From the NCBI GenBank assembly GCA_947484275.1, contig CANKOY010000032.1, positions 1 to 42,009 on the forward strand: a stretch of DNA of 42,009 bases, read 5' to 3'. The notes below the pieces were generated by a model. It was not told the DNA's origin and did not search any database. It saw only the letters and a program-made list of their open reading frames with translations. Position 1 is the first letter of the stretch. Each line of letters starts with the position of its first letter. Origin of the DNA: Planctomycetota bacterium. Lineage in GTDB: Bacteria > Planctomycetota > UBA1135 > GCA-002686595. A program made the translations under genes and the position numbers. Of the stretch, positions 8,146 through 16,342 are shown piece after piece.

Positions 8146-9456
8146 ATGAGGCTGTTGTCGAAGAAGAAGCCGGCGCGAGGGAGCGCAGCGGGTCCTCCGC
8201 GTCGAGCGAGCATCCTGGCCAGCATCGCGCTCTTGATCCTGCTGACCTTCGCCGTGGATCTGAGCTTCGAGCGCATCGCCTTCGGAGGCTTCTATGCCAT
8301 TCCAATCCTGATCAGCCTCTGGCTGCGGGATTTCCGCATCACCCTCGGCCTGACGGTCCTGTGCTGCGCGCTCAATCTCGGCGAAGTGTTCCGGATCGGC
8401 TTCATGGGATTTGGGGGCGACTCCATCGAGCCGATCACAATCCGGCAGTTGATCGGCAATCACGGCGTGCAGCTAGCCAGCCTCGTGATCGTGTGCGTGA
8501 TTGGCCATTGGCGCTTGCGCGATGAGCGTGAGCTCGAGCAGAGCCGCGCCACGACGGCGACGACGCTGGCGAGCATCGCGGATGGGGTGATCACGCTCGA
8601 CGCGGAGCGCCGAATCACGTACGCGAACTCGAAGGCCCTGGACATGACCGGGGCCTCGCTCGAGCAGGCCCTGGGCCAACCACTGGACTCCGTCCTGCGC
8701 GTTTGTGAGGAAAGCGCGCTGCACGCGACGATCGAGGACATGCCCGCGGATTCGATCGGCCCGCGCCAGTCGCGCGCGATGTTAATTCCTCGCCACGGCC
8801 CCCAGATCCGTATCGAGATTTTGAATTCGATTCTGCGCGGTCCCGAGGGCGCCCAGCGCGGAGAGGTGGTTGTGTTCCGCGACATCACCGAGCGCGAGCA
8901 GCGCGAGAAGGAAATGCGGACGCTCGCCTACCGCGACACGCTAACCAATCTGCCCAACCGCCTATCGCTACACGAGCGCTTGAACCTCGAGCTGGCCCAC
9001 GCGCGCCGCGACAAGGGCTCGCTGGCCGTGTTGTTCATCGATCTCGACGAATTCAAGGCCGTGAACGACACCATGGGCCACGCCGCGGGCGACGAATTGC
9101 TGCGGGCCACGGCGGCACGCCTGCGCTCGAACCTGCGCGAAACGGATACGGTGGCGCGCCTAGGCGGAGACGAATTCGCGATCGTGCTGCCAGGCGCCGA
9201 AAGCGTGCGCGATGCGGAACTCGTGGCCGCGAAACTGCTCAGCGCCCTGGAGGAGCCTGTGCCCTTTGAGGGCCAGATTCTGCGCGCAAAGGCAAGCATC
9301 GGCGTGGCCATGTTTCCCGAGGACGGCATCGAGGCAGATGTGCTCCTGCGACGCTCGGACGAGGCGATGTACCGCGCCAAGCAGCGGGGCGGTGGCAAGG
9401 CGGTGCCCTCTTCCGCCCCTGGGCCGCGCAAGGGGCGCGCGAGACCGTCCCAGTGA
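8146..9456 (+). CDS. Membrane PAS-GGDEF diguanylate cyclase
   Basis: The product has 436 residues from ATG 8146, which follows GGAGCAGG. Three hydrophobic segments (about 22-38, 48-60 and 66-80) and a further one at 108-121 form an N-terminal membrane sensor region. A PAS domain (about 135-250) has the pattern LASIADGVITLD ... DITERE. The GGDEF domain (about 258-420) has TLTNLPNR, FIDLDEFK and an intact GGDEF at 340-344. RETD at 331-334 lies exactly five residues before GGDEF and fits the inhibitory c-di-GMP I-site. It should make c-di-GMP from two GTP with product inhibition. It is divergent from the transketolase-like gene with 96 bp between starts; no phosphodiesterase is nearby. Confidence 0.92.
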   Translation: MRLLSKKKPARGSAAGPPRRASILASIALLILLTFAVDLSFERIAFGGFYAIPILISLWLRDFRITLGLTVLCCALNLGEVFRIGFMGFGGDSIEPITIRQLIGNHGVQLASLVIVCVIGHWRLRDERELEQSRATTATTLASIADGVITLDAERRITYANSKALDMTGASLEQALGQPLDSVLRVCEESALHATIEDMPADSIGPRQSRAMLIPRHGPQIRIEILNSILRGPEGAQRGEVVVFRDITEREQREKEMRTLAYRDTLTNLPNRLSLHERLNLELAHARRDKGSLAVLFIDLDEFKAVNDTMGHAAGDELLRATAARLRSNLRETDTVARLGGDEFAIVLPGAESVRDAELVAAKLLSALEEPVPFEGQILRAKASIGVAMFPEDGIEADVLLRRSDEAMYRAKQRGGGKAVPSSAPGPRKGRARPSQ

Positions 9457-9592
9457 CCGTGGAGAGCCTACGGGAACCCGCCGCCTTTAATCGGCGCCGA
9501 CTTCGAAGCAGAGTCGTCGTGACGTCAGCTCGATCACCCTGGGCGCTGTACTGAGCGATCCGACTCGTCGGCGACCAAGCAAGGGGCACAAG

Positions 9593-9850
9593 ATGATCGA
9601 GGTGGAGCTTTTGCCGCGCGAGAAGAACGGTTTTCGACTGCGCGGGCGAGGTGTCTCGCGCATGGAGGCATTCAGCGACGGCCTATTCGCACTCGCGATG
9701 ACTCTGCTTGTCGTCAATTTGAATCCCGTGCGAACGTTCGGCGAATTGCGCGACAGTTTCTTGGCCCTCCCGATATTCGCCGTGTGTTTCGTGCTGATGG
9801 GCCTGATCTGATGGGATCACCACCGTTTTTTCCGGCGCACGGGCCTAGCA
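9593..9850 (+). pseudogene. Broken TMEM175 (DUF1211)-type potassium-channel gene
   Basis: The 72-codon open part (9593-9811) contains the first-helix signature RMEAFSDGLFALAMTLLVVNL of the TMEM175 channel family, whose FSD motif is in the pore helix. It ends at TGA 9809-9811. Translation of the same frame past this TGA gives WDHHRFFRRTGL, which matches how the family continues after helix 2. The TGA is therefore a nonsense change inside the gene, not its natural end. Twelve codons later the frame enters the inverted-repeat element at 9849, and no family-like sequence follows it. Roughly the first 85 of about 200 residues survive. Neighbouring genes use TGA as stop, so recoding is unlikely. 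Confidence 0.75.
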
Positions 9851-10020
9851 GCCCGCCCGAAAAGTGCCCTGCTGCGGCTTCGCGCTCTTCGCCGTGGCGT
9901 CGTCACACTCGTCGGGCCGTGCTCAGCGGCCAGGAAGGCCGCCTCCGCCGTCACTCCGTCGCGCTACTAGCCACGACGAAGATCGCTGCGCCCCGCGACG
10001 GGACTTTTTCGGGCGGACTG
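9849..10020. mobile_element. 172-bp MITE-like inverted-repeat element flanked by CTAG
   Basis: The two ends are inverted copies. The left end reads CAGCCCGCCCGAAAA and the right end on the opposite strand reads CAGTCCGCCCGAAAAA (14 of the first 15 bases match). The similarity continues inward over about 50 bp per arm, including a second shared block TCTTCGYCGTGGC (9886-9898 and 9970-9982). CTAG lies directly outside both ends (9845-9848 and 10021-10024), as expected for a 4-bp target duplication. There is no open frame for a transposase, so it is non-autonomous. I cannot name the parental family with confidence. It sits in the remnant of the TMEM175-type gene. Confidence 0.7.
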
Positions 10021-10072
10021 CTAGGACGCATTTCCCGAGGCGGCCCAGTCAACGGGGCCAGTACCTCGGGGG

Positions 10073-11251
10073 TCACTCCTCCCAATAATGAGCGAGGCCG
10101 TCCAGCCCTTGCTGGGTGTTTCCGCCGCGTCCGCGCATGCCGGAGAGCAGCCGAGACAGGGCCGCCTGTTCCGGCAGGTTGTCCATCTCCAACTCGCCGA
10201 GGGCCGGCATGATCTTGCGCCACAGATCGCGTCCAGTGCGGCGCGAGACGCGCATCTCGCCGACGCCGATCAGCACGTTGAGCCCGATGGCGAGGCGCAC
10301 GTGCTTGTCCGTCTCCGCGGGCATGGCCGCAATCAGTGTGTCGAGGGCCTTTTGATCGCGCAGTTTCCAGATGCCCTTGGCCGCGGCCAGGCGCACGCCT
10401 GGATTTGGATCGGCAAGGCGCTGGAGCCAGGTCGCCACTGTCTCTGGGCTGATGCTGCGGGCGATGCGCGCGCGCGTCTCCGCAAGCAGCGTGTCGGGCT
10501 CCACCTGGGCGCGGAAGTGGGCCAACCAGGCCTTGGGACCCGCGTCGGGCAGCTCCCGCGCCAGGTCGAAAACCAGGGCCCAGCCGATGAAGTGCACCAG
10601 GATGTTGTCGCGGGCTGAATAGTCCTGCGAAGCGGTGAGCTGCATCACGCGCAGCAATTCCTCGTCGCTGATCGATTCGTCGCGCAGCACGCGCGCCGGC
10701 CAGCAGGCGAAACCGTCGATGACCCACTCGCCGTTGTAGAGCGCGCCGTCACCCCACATCGTCGCCAAGCCCTCTTCAAACCACAGCGGCAACTTCTCGC
10801 GCGACTCGGCCAGACGCGCGTGAATCAGTTCGTGAACCACCGTGCCGACCTCGGACGTCCCGAGGAACACACCGCTGGTTGAGAACGGCGTGCTGGTGCC
10901 GTTGACGTGGTAGGCGCGAACGGCCGCGGTGCCGATGCCGGGGATGGACTCGATGCGCTCGCCGCCGTCGGTGGAGAGCTGCGGCGCGCCGCTGGGCTCG
11001 TCGTTGGAATCCCAGGCGTGGATGCGCACTCTGGAGTTGAACGCGCCGAGCTTCGCCTCGACAGCGCGGAATGCGGGTTCCAGCGCACGAGCAAAGCGCT
11101 CCGCATCGAGCTCCGCACCAGGCTTGGAGTACAGCGTCCAGCGCTCGTGGGTTTCGAGGTGCTGCCAGTTCGAACAGGCACACACGCTGAGCGCGAGCGC
11201 GACGACCAGCGTCGCGCGCAAAACCCGCCCAACGAGTGCCGCGAGATTCAT
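10073..11251 (-). CDS. Lipoprotein HExxH metallopeptidase (peptidase MA-like) with HEAT-like C-terminus
   Basis: The product has 392 residues from ATG 11251. The hydrophobic signal ends ALSVCAC, so it is probably a lipoprotein anchored at Cys26 (Cys24 possible). The zinc motif VVHELIH (His140, Glu141, His144) and the downstream LWFEEGLA (Glu160) give the H-H-E ligand set of gluzincin, peptidase-MA-like enzymes. Residues from about 270 to 330 contain a HEAT/PBS-lyase-like repeat (NPGVRLAAAKGIWKLRD). The start overlaps the korB stop as ATGA (11248-11251), so it is translationally coupled to that operon, an unexpected partner for a cytoplasmic oxidoreductase. The substrate is not evident. Confidence 0.8.
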   Translation of the reverse strand: MNLAALVGRVLRATLVVALALSVCACSNWQHLETHERWTLYSKPGAELDAERFARALEPAFRAVEAKLGAFNSRVRIHAWDSNDEPSGAPQLSTDGGERIESIPGIGTAAVRAYHVNGTSTPFSTSGVFLGTSEVGTVVHELIHARLAESREKLPLWFEEGLATMWGDGALYNGEWVIDGFACWPARVLRDESISDEELLRVMQLTASQDYSARDNILVHFIGWALVFDLARELPDAGPKAWLAHFRAQVEPDTLLAETRARIARSISPETVATWLQRLADPNPGVRLAAAKGIWKLRDQKALDTLIAAMPAETDKHVRLAIGLNVLIGVGEMRVSRRTGRDLWRKIMPALGELEMDNLPEQAALSRLLSGMRGRGGNTQQGLDGLAHYWEE

Positions 11252-12303
11252 CGCAGGGAGGCGTTGATCGCCGAGAGCGTCTTCGCTCCCGGGCAAAGGT
11301 CGGATTCACCCAGTGTGTTCAGCGGAGTCGCGACCGTGCCCAGGTGATCGTGCAGATCCTTCGGTTTGCGATCGACGTACAAAAGGCCCGTGACCAGTTC
11401 CCCCTCGGCGGCATGGCGCTCCAGGTAATCAAGCGCCTTGATGCGATCGGTCGGGTCGAAGTCCATGGCGATCTTGTGCAAGCGCAACACGGTTCCGTCG
11501 GGCTGCGCGACGTCTTCAACCGTGCCGGGCGACTGCTGCAGGACCATTTCCTCGTGGTCCATCATGACGTCGAGCTGGTTGACGGCCTCGTTGTGTTCTC
11601 GCACCCAGTCGTAGCTCTTGGTCGAACCGGCGTGGTTGTTGAATGCAACGCAGGGGCTGATCACGTCGAGGAACGCAGCGCCACGGTGTTGAATCGCGCC
11701 CTTGATCAACGGAATCAGCTGCTCCTTGTCGCCGGAGAAGCTGCGGCCGACGTAGCTCGCGCCGAGCTTGATCGCCATGGAGATCATGTCGATTGGCTTG
11801 TCGGTGTTGACTTCGCCCTTCTTCATCGTCGTGCCCTCGTCGGCGGTGGCCGAGCGCTGACCCTTGGTCAGACCGTACACGCCGTTGTTCTCCACGATGT
11901 AGATCATGTCCACGCCGCGCCGGATCGAGTGGGCGAACTGACCAAAGCCGATCGAGGCCGAATCGCCGTCGCCGGAAACGCCGATGTAGATCAAGTCGCG
12001 ATTGGCGAGGTTCGCGCCCGTGAGCACGGACGGCATGCGGCCGTGAACGGAGTTGAATCCGTGAGAAGCGCCAAGGAAGTACGTGGGCGTCTTCGACGAA
12101 CAGCCGATGCCGGACAACTTCGCGACCCGGTGCGGCGCGATCGACAATTCGTAGAAGGCCTGCACGATCGCGGCGCTGATCGAGTCGTGGCCGCAGCCGG
12201 CGCACAGGGTCGAAATCGTGCCCTCGTAGTCGCGGCGAGTGCAGCCTTGCTCGTTCTTGGTCAGCGAGGCGTGGTGGAATTTCGGACGCGCAATCCAGGT
12301 CAT
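11248..12303 (-). CDS. korB: 2-oxoacid:ferredoxin oxidoreductase, beta subunit
   Basis: This 351-residue protein has the TPP-binding and 4Fe-4S pattern of OFOR beta subunits. CAGCGHDS gives Cys34 and Cys37, SGIGCSS gives Cys68 and ISPCVAF gives Cys218, the four expected cluster ligands. The TPP motif is GVSGDGDS (108-115) to VENNGVYGLTKGQ (137-149); YGLTKGQ is typical of 2-oxoglutarate enzymes. With the alpha subunit it should oxidatively decarboxylate a 2-oxoacid (2-oxoglutarate most likely) to the acyl-CoA, reducing ferredoxin. The start overlaps the korA stop by four bases (12300-12303). Pyruvate or branched-chain 2-oxoacids cannot be excluded as substrates. Confidence 0.9.
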   Translation of the reverse strand: MTWIARPKFHHASLTKNEQGCTRRDYEGTISTLCAGCGHDSISAAIVQAFYELSIAPHRVAKLSGIGCSSKTPTYFLGASHGFNSVHGRMPSVLTGANLANRDLIYIGVSGDGDSASIGFGQFAHSIRRGVDMIYIVENNGVYGLTKGQRSATADEGTTMKKGEVNTDKPIDMISMAIKLGASYVGRSFSGDKEQLIPLIKGAIQHRGAAFLDVISPCVAFNNHAGSTKSYDWVREHNEAVNQLDVMMDHEEMVLQQSPGTVEDVAQPDGTVLRLHKIAMDFDPTDRIKALDYLERHAAEGELVTGLLYVDRKPKDLHDHLGTVATPLNTLGESDLCPGAKTLSAINASLR

Positions 12304-14135
12304 CGTTTCACCTTCCCGTTGCCGACGGCGGCAGTCATTCCGCAGCGTTCGCGGATCGCCCGGACGATGAAACGCGCTGTGATTGGCGTTCCGTCGTAGT
12401 GCAACACGCTGGTCACATGATTGGGATCGATCTGGCACTCGTGAACGAGCAGCAGCTTCAACTGTGCGTCGCGGTTTTGCTCGATCAGGAAAACCGTTTC
12501 GTGCGCAGCGACAAACGCGGGCACCTCGTGATTGAACGGGAATGCGCGTACGCGCAGCGCGTCGATGTGCAGGCCCTCCGCAGCGAGCAGCACCAGGGCC
12601 TCGTCCATTGCCGGGCTCGTCGATCCGTAATAGACCACACCGATGGACGTCGGCTCGACGGCGCTGCGCAACACGGGCGCAGGCACCAGGCCGGCAGCGG
12701 TTTCGAATTTCTTCTGCAGCCGCGTCATGTTTTCCATGTAGTCGGGGCCCGACTCCGAGTACTTCGCGTCGCGATCCTTGGTGGTGCCGCGCGTGAAGAA
12801 CGAGCCGCGCGTGGGGTGGCTGCCGGGCCATGTGCGCACCGTAATGCCGTCGCCGTCCACGTCGCGATAGCGACCGAAGGGCCGCCCTTCCTCAAGCTCC
12901 TTCGTGCCCATGACCTTGCCGCGATCCATGCGCTTCGCGTCGTCCCAGGTGAAGGGCTCGCACAGCCGGTCGTTCATGCCGATGTCGAGGTCGAGCATCA
13001 CGAACACCGGCGTTTGCAGGCGATCGGCGAGGTCGAAGGCCTCGGCGCCGAAGTGGAAACACTCGGTCGGATCCTCGGGGAACAGCAAGACGTGCTTCGT
13101 GTCGCCGTGGGAAGCGTAGGCGCAGGAGAGCACATCGGATTGCTGCGTGCGCGTCGGCATCCCGGTCGACGGACCGCCGCGCTGCACGTTGAAGATCACG
13201 GCCGGAATCTCGGCAAAGTACGCCAGCCCCAGAAATTCCTGCATCAGCGAAATGCCCGGGCCGGCGGTGGCGGTGAACGCGCGCGCGCCGTTCCAGGCGG
13301 CGCCGATGACCATGCCGATCGAGGCCAGCTCGTCCTCGGCCTGGATGATCGCGAAGCGCTTGGTGCCGTCCGGATTCGTGCGGAACTTGTTGCAGTACTT
13401 CTGGAACGACTCGGCCAGGGACGAGGAGGGCGTGATCGGATACCAGGCGGCCACGGAGGCTCCTCCGTAGAGCGCTCCGAGAGCTGCCGCCGCGTTGCCG
13501 TCGACGAAAATGCGTTCGCCGACGTTGTCGCGGCGCTCGACTTTCAATTCGAAGGGGCTCGGCAAGTTGGCCGCGGCCCAGGTTCGGCCCAGGTCGAGTG
13601 AATCGAGGTTGGGCTGCAGTAGCTTCTCCTTGCCCTTGTACTGCTCGCCAATCAACTGCGCGACGACATCGCGTTCGATGCCGATAAGCTGCGAAAGCGC
13701 GCCGACGTAAATGATGTTCTTGAACACCTGGCGCTGGCGCGCGTCCTTGTAACGCTCGTTGCACATCGCGGTCAGCGGCATGCACAGGGCCGTGACGTCG
13801 CGGCGCAACTTCGAAGCCGGCACTGCGCGCGTCGAGTCGTAAAACAGGTAGCCTCCCGACTCGATCTCAGCCAGGTCGACGTCCCAGGTCTGCTGGTTCA
13901 TCGCCACCATCAGATCCACGCCGCCGCGCCGTCCAAGCCAGCCCTTTTCGCTGACGCGCACTTCGTACCAGGTCGGCAGGCCCTGGATGTTCGACGGGAA
14001 GATGTTGCGCGGGCTGACCGGCACGCCCATGCGCAGGATCGACTTGGCGAACAGCGTATTCGCCGATGCCGAGCCGGAGCCGTTGACGTTCGCGAACTTG
14101 ATCACGAAGTCGTTGACGCGAATCAACTGCGACAT
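12300..14135 (-). CDS. korA: 2-oxoacid:ferredoxin oxidoreductase, fused gamma-alpha subunit
   Basis: The product has 611 residues from ATG 14135. Residues 1-200 are the gamma domain (FANVNGSGSASANTLFAKS; PSNIQGLPTWYEVRVS). Residues from about 220 are the alpha domain, with AWYPITPSSSLAE, IQAEDELASIGM, TATAGPGISLMQEF and NVQRGGPSTGMPTRTQQSD, all classic for KorA/OorA/VorA enzymes. The gamma-alpha order in one chain together with a separate beta chain is the usual two-subunit KorAB form. The start overlaps the end of the upstream FAD/4Fe-4S gene by 13 bp. The three genes probably form one electron-transfer module that passes electrons from the 2-oxoacid to ferredoxin or NAD(P). Confidence 0.9.
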   Translation of the reverse strand: MSQLIRVNDFVIKFANVNGSGSASANTLFAKSILRMGVPVSPRNIFPSNIQGLPTWYEVRVSEKGWLGRRGGVDLMVAMNQQTWDVDLAEIESGGYLFYDSTRAVPASKLRRDVTALCMPLTAMCNERYKDARQRQVFKNIIYVGALSQLIGIERDVVAQLIGEQYKGKEKLLQPNLDSLDLGRTWAAANLPSPFELKVERRDNVGERIFVDGNAAAALGALYGGASVAAWYPITPSSSLAESFQKYCNKFRTNPDGTKRFAIIQAEDELASIGMVIGAAWNGARAFTATAGPGISLMQEFLGLAYFAEIPAVIFNVQRGGPSTGMPTRTQQSDVLSCAYASHGDTKHVLLFPEDPTECFHFGAEAFDLADRLQTPVFVMLDLDIGMNDRLCEPFTWDDAKRMDRGKVMGTKELEEGRPFGRYRDVDGDGITVRTWPGSHPTRGSFFTRGTTKDRDAKYSESGPDYMENMTRLQKKFETAAGLVPAPVLRSAVEPTSIGVVYYGSTSPAMDEALVLLAAEGLHIDALRVRAFPFNHEVPAFVAAHETVFLIEQNRDAQLKLLLVHECQIDPNHVTSVLHYDGTPITARFIVRAIRERCGMTAAVGNGKVKR

Positions 14136-15907
14136 GCCGACCCCGCCTGTGTCATTTCCATAATGTACTTCTGCATGTCCCAGGCCCCGGTGGGGCAGCG
14201 CTCGGCGCACAGCCCGCAGTGCAGGCAAACGTCTTCGTCTTTGACCATAACGCGCGTGGTCTTCAGCTCGCCCGAAACGTACAGGGCCTGTTCTTTGATC
14301 AGTGCAGGAGCGCGCAAGCGCGCGCGCAGGTCGTTCTCTTCGCCGTTCCCCGTGAACGTGATGCAGTCCATGGGGCAGATGTCCACGCAGGCGTCGCATT
14401 CGATGCACAGCCGGTCCGAGAACACCGTTTGGACGTCGCAGTTCAGGCAGCGTTGAGCTTCTTCGTAGGCGAGCTTGTCGTCGAAGCCCAGCTCGACTTC
14501 CATGCGGATGTCCTTCAGCGCGACTTCCTTGTCGCGCAGCGGGACTTTCTTGCGCGCATCGTTCGACGGCGAGTTGTCGTAGCTCCATTCATGGATGCCC
14601 ATTTTCTGGCTGATGACTTCCACCGCGGGCCGCGGGCGATGGGCGAGGTCTTCGCCGTTGCACAGCTTGTCGATCGAAACCGCCGCTTCGTGGCCATGGG
14701 CCACCGCCCAAATGATGTTCTTCGGGCCGAAGGCCGCGTCGCCGCCGAAGAACACGCGCGGGTGGGTTGAGCGCATGGTCTTTTCGTTGACCACCGGCAT
14801 GTCCCACTTGTCGAACTCCAGGCCGATGTCGCGCTCGATCCAAGGGAACGAGTTTTCCTGTCCGACGGCGACGAGCACGTCGTCGCACTCGATGATCACG
14901 TCCGGTTCGCCAGTGGTCACCAATTGCCGGCGGCCCTTGGCGTCCTTCTCGGCCTTGACCTTCTGGAATCGCACGGCGCGCAGCTCACCCTTTTCGTGGA
15001 CGAATTCCTGGGGCACCAGGAAATTCAAGATCGGGATGCCTTCGTGCATCGCGTCCTCTTTTTCCCAGGGCGAGGCTTTCATTTCCTCGAAGCCCGAGCG
15101 CACGACGACGGTTACCTTCTCGCCTCCCAAGCGCATGGACGAGCGGCAGCAGTCCATGGCGGTGTTGCCGCCGCCGAGGACGATCACGCGCTTGCCGATC
15201 TTCGTCGTGTGCCCGAAGGAAACACTCGAGAGCCAGTCGATCCCGATGTGGATGTGCGCTTTCGCTTCTTCGCGACCCGGCAGGGGCAACTCGCGACCGC
15301 GCGGCGCGCCGCAGCCGACGAAAATCGCGTCGTAGTTCTCCGCCAGGAGCGCGCGCAAGCTGTCGATCTTTTGTCCGGCGCGCAGCTCGACGCCCAGGTC
15401 CATCACCAGATCGACTTCCTCGTCGAGCACGGACTCCGGCAGGCGGAACTTCGGAATCTGCGTGCGCATCATGCCGCCCGCCTTCGGGTCGGCCTCGTAG
15501 ATCACAACCTCGTAGCCCTGGGGCAACAGATCGCGCGCCACCGTCAGCGACGCAGGTCCCGCGCCGATGCAGGCGATGCGCCTGCCGTTCTTCTTCGTCG
15601 GCACCACCGGCAGGCGATCTGTGATGTCGCCCTTGTAGTCCGCGGCCACTCGCTTTAGCCGGCAGATGGCCACGGGCTCCTTCTCGACGCGCACGCGGCG
15701 GCAGGCGGGCTCGCAGGGGCGGTCGCAGGTGCGCCCGAGAATTCCGGGGAACACATTCGAGCGCCAGTTGACCATGTACGCATCGGCGTACTGGCCAGCT
15801 GCGATCATGCGGATGTATTCAGGCACCGGCGTGTGCGCAGGGCACGCCCACTGGCAGTCCACGACCCGGTGAAAGTAGTCCGGGTTCTCGATGTCGGTCG
15901 GATCCAA
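14123..15907 (-). CDS. GltD/NfnB-like FAD-dependent oxidoreductase with two C-terminal 4Fe-4S motifs
   Basis: The product has 594 residues. The N-terminus has the four-Cys cluster region of the glutamate-synthase small-subunit family (Cys18, Cys22, Cys61, Cys65, Cys69). The FAD site is IACIGAGPAS (111-120), the NAD(P)H site is VIVLGGGNTAMDC (241-253) and GGDAAFG (388-394) is the second FAD motif. The C-terminus adds a bacterial ferredoxin domain: CIECDACVDIC (501-511) and CLHCGLCAERC (561-571), each a CxxCxxCxxxC ligand set. It is first in the minus-strand operon with korA and korB and is a plausible NAD(P)H:ferredoxin link for the OFOR. I infer this from position; the family also includes glutamate synthase and dihydropyrimidine dehydrogenase subunits. 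Confidence 0.85.
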   Translation of the reverse strand: MDPTDIENPDYFHRVVDCQWACPAHTPVPEYIRMIAAGQYADAYMVNWRSNVFPGILGRTCDRPCEPACRRVRVEKEPVAICRLKRVAADYKGDITDRLPVVPTKKNGRRIACIGAGPASLTVARDLLPQGYEVVIYEADPKAGGMMRTQIPKFRLPESVLDEEVDLVMDLGVELRAGQKIDSLRALLAENYDAIFVGCGAPRGRELPLPGREEAKAHIHIGIDWLSSVSFGHTTKIGKRVIVLGGGNTAMDCCRSSMRLGGEKVTVVVRSGFEEMKASPWEKEDAMHEGIPILNFLVPQEFVHEKGELRAVRFQKVKAEKDAKGRRQLVTTGEPDVIIECDDVLVAVGQENSFPWIERDIGLEFDKWDMPVVNEKTMRSTHPRVFFGGDAAFGPKNIIWAVAHGHEAAVSIDKLCNGEDLAHRPRPAVEVISQKMGIHEWSYDNSPSNDARKKVPLRDKEVALKDIRMEVELGFDDKLAYEEAQRCLNCDVQTVFSDRLCIECDACVDICPMDCITFTGNGEENDLRARLRAPALIKEQALYVSGELKTTRVMVKDEDVCLHCGLCAERCPTGAWDMQKYIMEMTQAGSACRS

Positions 15908-16078
15908 GCCTGGTCCTCCTGATGGCCGTCGCCCACCGAGGAGATCCCAGCGTGCACGGGCTCGGTAACTCTAGCAGCCTCGCGCGGAAATTCCCTAGCC
16001 GGGACCCCGGGGAAAGCCCTACGTCGAGCGGGCGAGAGAGCGTATTCTTTGCGGCCCGCCCCCTGCCCGCAGAAAGCC

Positions 16079-16309
16079 ATGGCCAGTTTCCGACTCGAAC
16101 TCGACGCTCCCAACAACATCGTCCTGGTCATGGTGACCGAGGACGACGGCAGCGAGCACGACTATCAATTCGACTTTGACCCGCGCTCAGGACGTTACGA
16201 GTTCTCTGAACGCGATCTGCTCGAGCGCGATTTCGGGACTGAATGGGTGGACGAGATGGAGGCTGCGGTGCGCAAGGCCATCGAGCGCGCCGTGTCCGCA
16301 GGCTCCTGA
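16079..16309 (+). CDS. Small acidic hypothetical protein
   Basis: The product has 76 residues from ATG 16079 (MASFRLELDAPNN). Short beta-strand-like segments (NNIVLVMVTEDDGSEHDYQFDF) are followed by an amphipathic acidic helix (VDEMEAAVRKAIERAV). The protein is strongly acidic and soluble, with no signal or membrane segment. I do not recognise a family. It lies 33 bp before deoB on the same strand and could be the first gene of that operon, reading from the 171-bp divergent gap after the FAD/4Fe-4S gene. An in-frame TTG at 16049 is a less likely start. Confidence 0.6.
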   Translation: MASFRLELDAPNNIVLVMVTEDDGSEHDYQFDFDPRSGRYEFSERDLLERDFGTEWVDEMEAAVRKAIERAVSAGS

Positions 16310-16342
16310 GGGCGCTGCCCCGCCGGGCAGTGAATCACGCAC

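Noticed and set aside
9809..9811. TGA as selenocysteine or Trp recoding in the TMEM175-type frame
   Set aside because: Many genes in the window end at TGA, the family has no selenocysteine, and the reading frame decays soon after, so a nonsense mutation fits better.
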